The notes under the pieces: generated by a model | The model's database searches: none | What the model was told of the DNA's origin: nothing | What the model saw: only the letters and a program-made list of their open reading frames with translations | In this document: one piece after another, positions 12,526 to 13,471 of the stretch | How the letters are laid out: each line of letters begins with the position of its first letter | Numbering within the stretch: the first letter of the stretch is position 1 | Assembly (NCBI GenBank): GCA_964462515.1 | Contig: CAYWXK010000071.1 | Coordinates: 1 to 13,471 of the forward strand | Direction of reading: 5' to 3' | Source: CAYWXK01 sp964462515 | GTDB lineage: Bacteria; Planctomycetota; Phycisphaerae; Sedimentisphaerales; Anaerobacaceae | DNA: 13,471 nt | Program-made: the position numbers and the translations under genes

Positions 12526-13471
12526 CTAACGCACATTACTGGATTGATCTATTTCATAATGGAAAAGATAATTCTTGTACTGAATTTGCCAAACGGGAAC
12601 TAAAGTTGCCCCTCTTATTTTGTATACGATACTTATTTGAAGCTCATCCTCTTTTATCGAGCTATCTTTGAATTGAAAGTGCGGTTTCTTAACAGTTATA
12701 GTAGTGGTTTTCCTCAATGGGTGTTTGACAAAAGTATAAGAAAGAATCTTGTTATTTTGTATGGCAGCGCTACATCTATCATCAAAGATTTTATGTCCGT
12801 TATATTCCCTGACAAACTGGAATGTCTCACCTTCACACCAGTTTTCCGATGGATAGTGCTCTCCGATCGGATTAGAGACGTACTTTCTGACCATCATTTT
12901 GCCTCGGGAGTCTATGACATAATCCGCGGGTATATCTAAACCGAGAGACATCAAATACGTAGCCTCTGTCTCTTCCGGAACAAGTGTGTTGTGTACAGGT
13001 ATATTGGGTTCCTTTTCACCATTCCACCCAGAAAACGAAAAGTTCTTAATTTCGCTATGTTCAAAAAGTGAGCGTATACTCTCAGACATACTTAAGACCT
13101 GTTCTTTTTTATCTAATGATAAAACATCTATATAGATATCCTCTTTGAATTCCATGGCTTCAGCAATCTTACGCTGGATAGTGTAATAACGCTTAAATGG
13201 CGGAATATGCTGGCTATTTTCAGTAGGATCTATTATCTCCTGCTCACCGTCATAATAAAAGTAATAAAATGAGGTCTCAATATCCATATAATCTCTCGTT
13301 AGTTGCTGGCCACCGCCTCCTAGAGGTGGTAGGTAATCGTTAAGATTTTCCTCACGAACGAGAATTCCATAGGGGGTGTTGAACAAGCCGCTATAGCAGG
13401 CATTCTTGTAGGCGTTGTATAATACTCCCCAAAAATCAGACCAGCATATAAGGTGGTAAGTTGTGTTATAG
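12526..13471 (-). CDS. PepSY/YcdB-like protein, 5' end beyond the window
   Basis: The frame is open to the right edge, with 314 residues visible. The 28 codons before the TTG at 13386 (reading W-S-D-F-W-G-V-L-Y-N-A-Y) look coding, so that TTG is not the real start. The centre holds a PepSY-like strand set (F-Q-F-V-R-E-Y-N-G-H-K-I-F-D-D followed by K-I-L-S-Y). The C-terminus ends in L-V-P-V-W-Q-I-Q-Y plus H-Y-E-I-D, the usual final PepSY strand pair. Such proteins are normally exported, but the signal sequence would lie outside the window. It appears to be the intact relative of the two broken PepSY-like pieces downstream in the same run. The identification rests on motif pattern only. Confidence 0.65.
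   Translation of the reverse strand, partial: YNTTYHLICWSDFWGVLYNAYKNACYSGLFNTPYGILVREENLNDYLPPLGGGGQQLTRDYMDIETSFYYFYYDGEQEIIDPTENSQHIPPFKRYYTIQRKIAEAMEFKEDIYIDVLSLDKKEQVLSMSESIRSLFEHSEIKNFSFSGWNGEKEPNIPVHNTLVPEETEATYLMSLGLDIPADYVIDSRGKMMVRKYVSNPIGEHYPSENWCEGETFQFVREYNGHKIFDDRCSAAIQNNKILSYTFVKHPLRKTTTITVKKPHFQFKDSSIKEDELQISIVYKIRGATLVPVWQIQYKNYLFHYEIDQSSNVR

Noticed and set aside
13384..13386. TTG at 13386 as start of the rightmost gene
   Set aside because: The frame stays open to the window edge, and the 28 upstream codons look coding, so the true start is outside the window.
10404..13471. Toxin-immunity or Rhs-type polymorphic toxin locus
   Set aside because: Small membrane proteins in tandem prompted the idea, but there are no YD repeats, no toxin domain, no HNH or nuclease motif and no recognisable immunity family. 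PepSY-like content explains part of it better.

Overview
The window looks like a chromosomal fragment of a Planctomycetota bacterium, most like the Phycisphaerae/Sedimentisphaerales type. This is an inference from gene style: several Gfo/Idh/MocA oxidoreductases with twin-arginine (Tat) signals, a C-terminal R-x-L-R-x-P-W-x-L tail on one of them, an exported SH3b/helical protein, and an acidic DDDNNNG-type repeat protein with a terminal domain I associate with this group. No rRNA, tRNA, CRISPR, integrase or transposase gene was found.

The left half (1-6463) is a sugar-oxidation locus. A large reverse-strand gene running off the left edge (1-1091) encodes an enolase-superfamily enzyme. Its promoter diverges from that of a four-gene forward operon (1392-6382): a cytoplasmic Gfo/Idh/MocA oxidoreductase, a Tat-exported Gfo/Idh/MocA oxidoreductase, a Tat-exported xylose-isomerase-like TIM-barrel protein, and a second Tat-exported Gfo/Idh/MocA oxidoreductase. 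Strong Shine-Dalgarno sites precede most genes, two of the gaps hold dispersed-repeat-like sequences, and a perfect bidirectional terminator (6424-6463) ends the operon. Oxidoreductases plus an epimerase/isomerase-like barrel suggest oxidative attack on glycosides or sugar acids, partly in the periplasm, with the enolase-family enzyme acting on a sugar acid. Substrates cannot be read from the sequence.

The middle (6494-7998) holds a reverse-strand gene for a secreted two-SH3b protein. Its leader carries a promoter and an attenuator-like hairpin. Behind it lies a 329-base gap rich in inverted repeats.

The right half (7999-13471) is visibly more AT-rich. It is a reverse-strand run of mostly unrecognised small envelope proteins: a PepSY/YcdB-like protein open to the right edge, three short proteins with N-terminal membrane segments, two broken PepSY-like remnants sharing a 47-base repeat, an acidic two-repeat protein that seems to have lost its N-terminus, and a membrane-anchored HEAT-like protein. 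Gaps of 1 to 41 bases suggest one transcript. The weak start sites and orphan fragments suggest a locus reshaped by duplication and deletion. It is the least explained part of the window.
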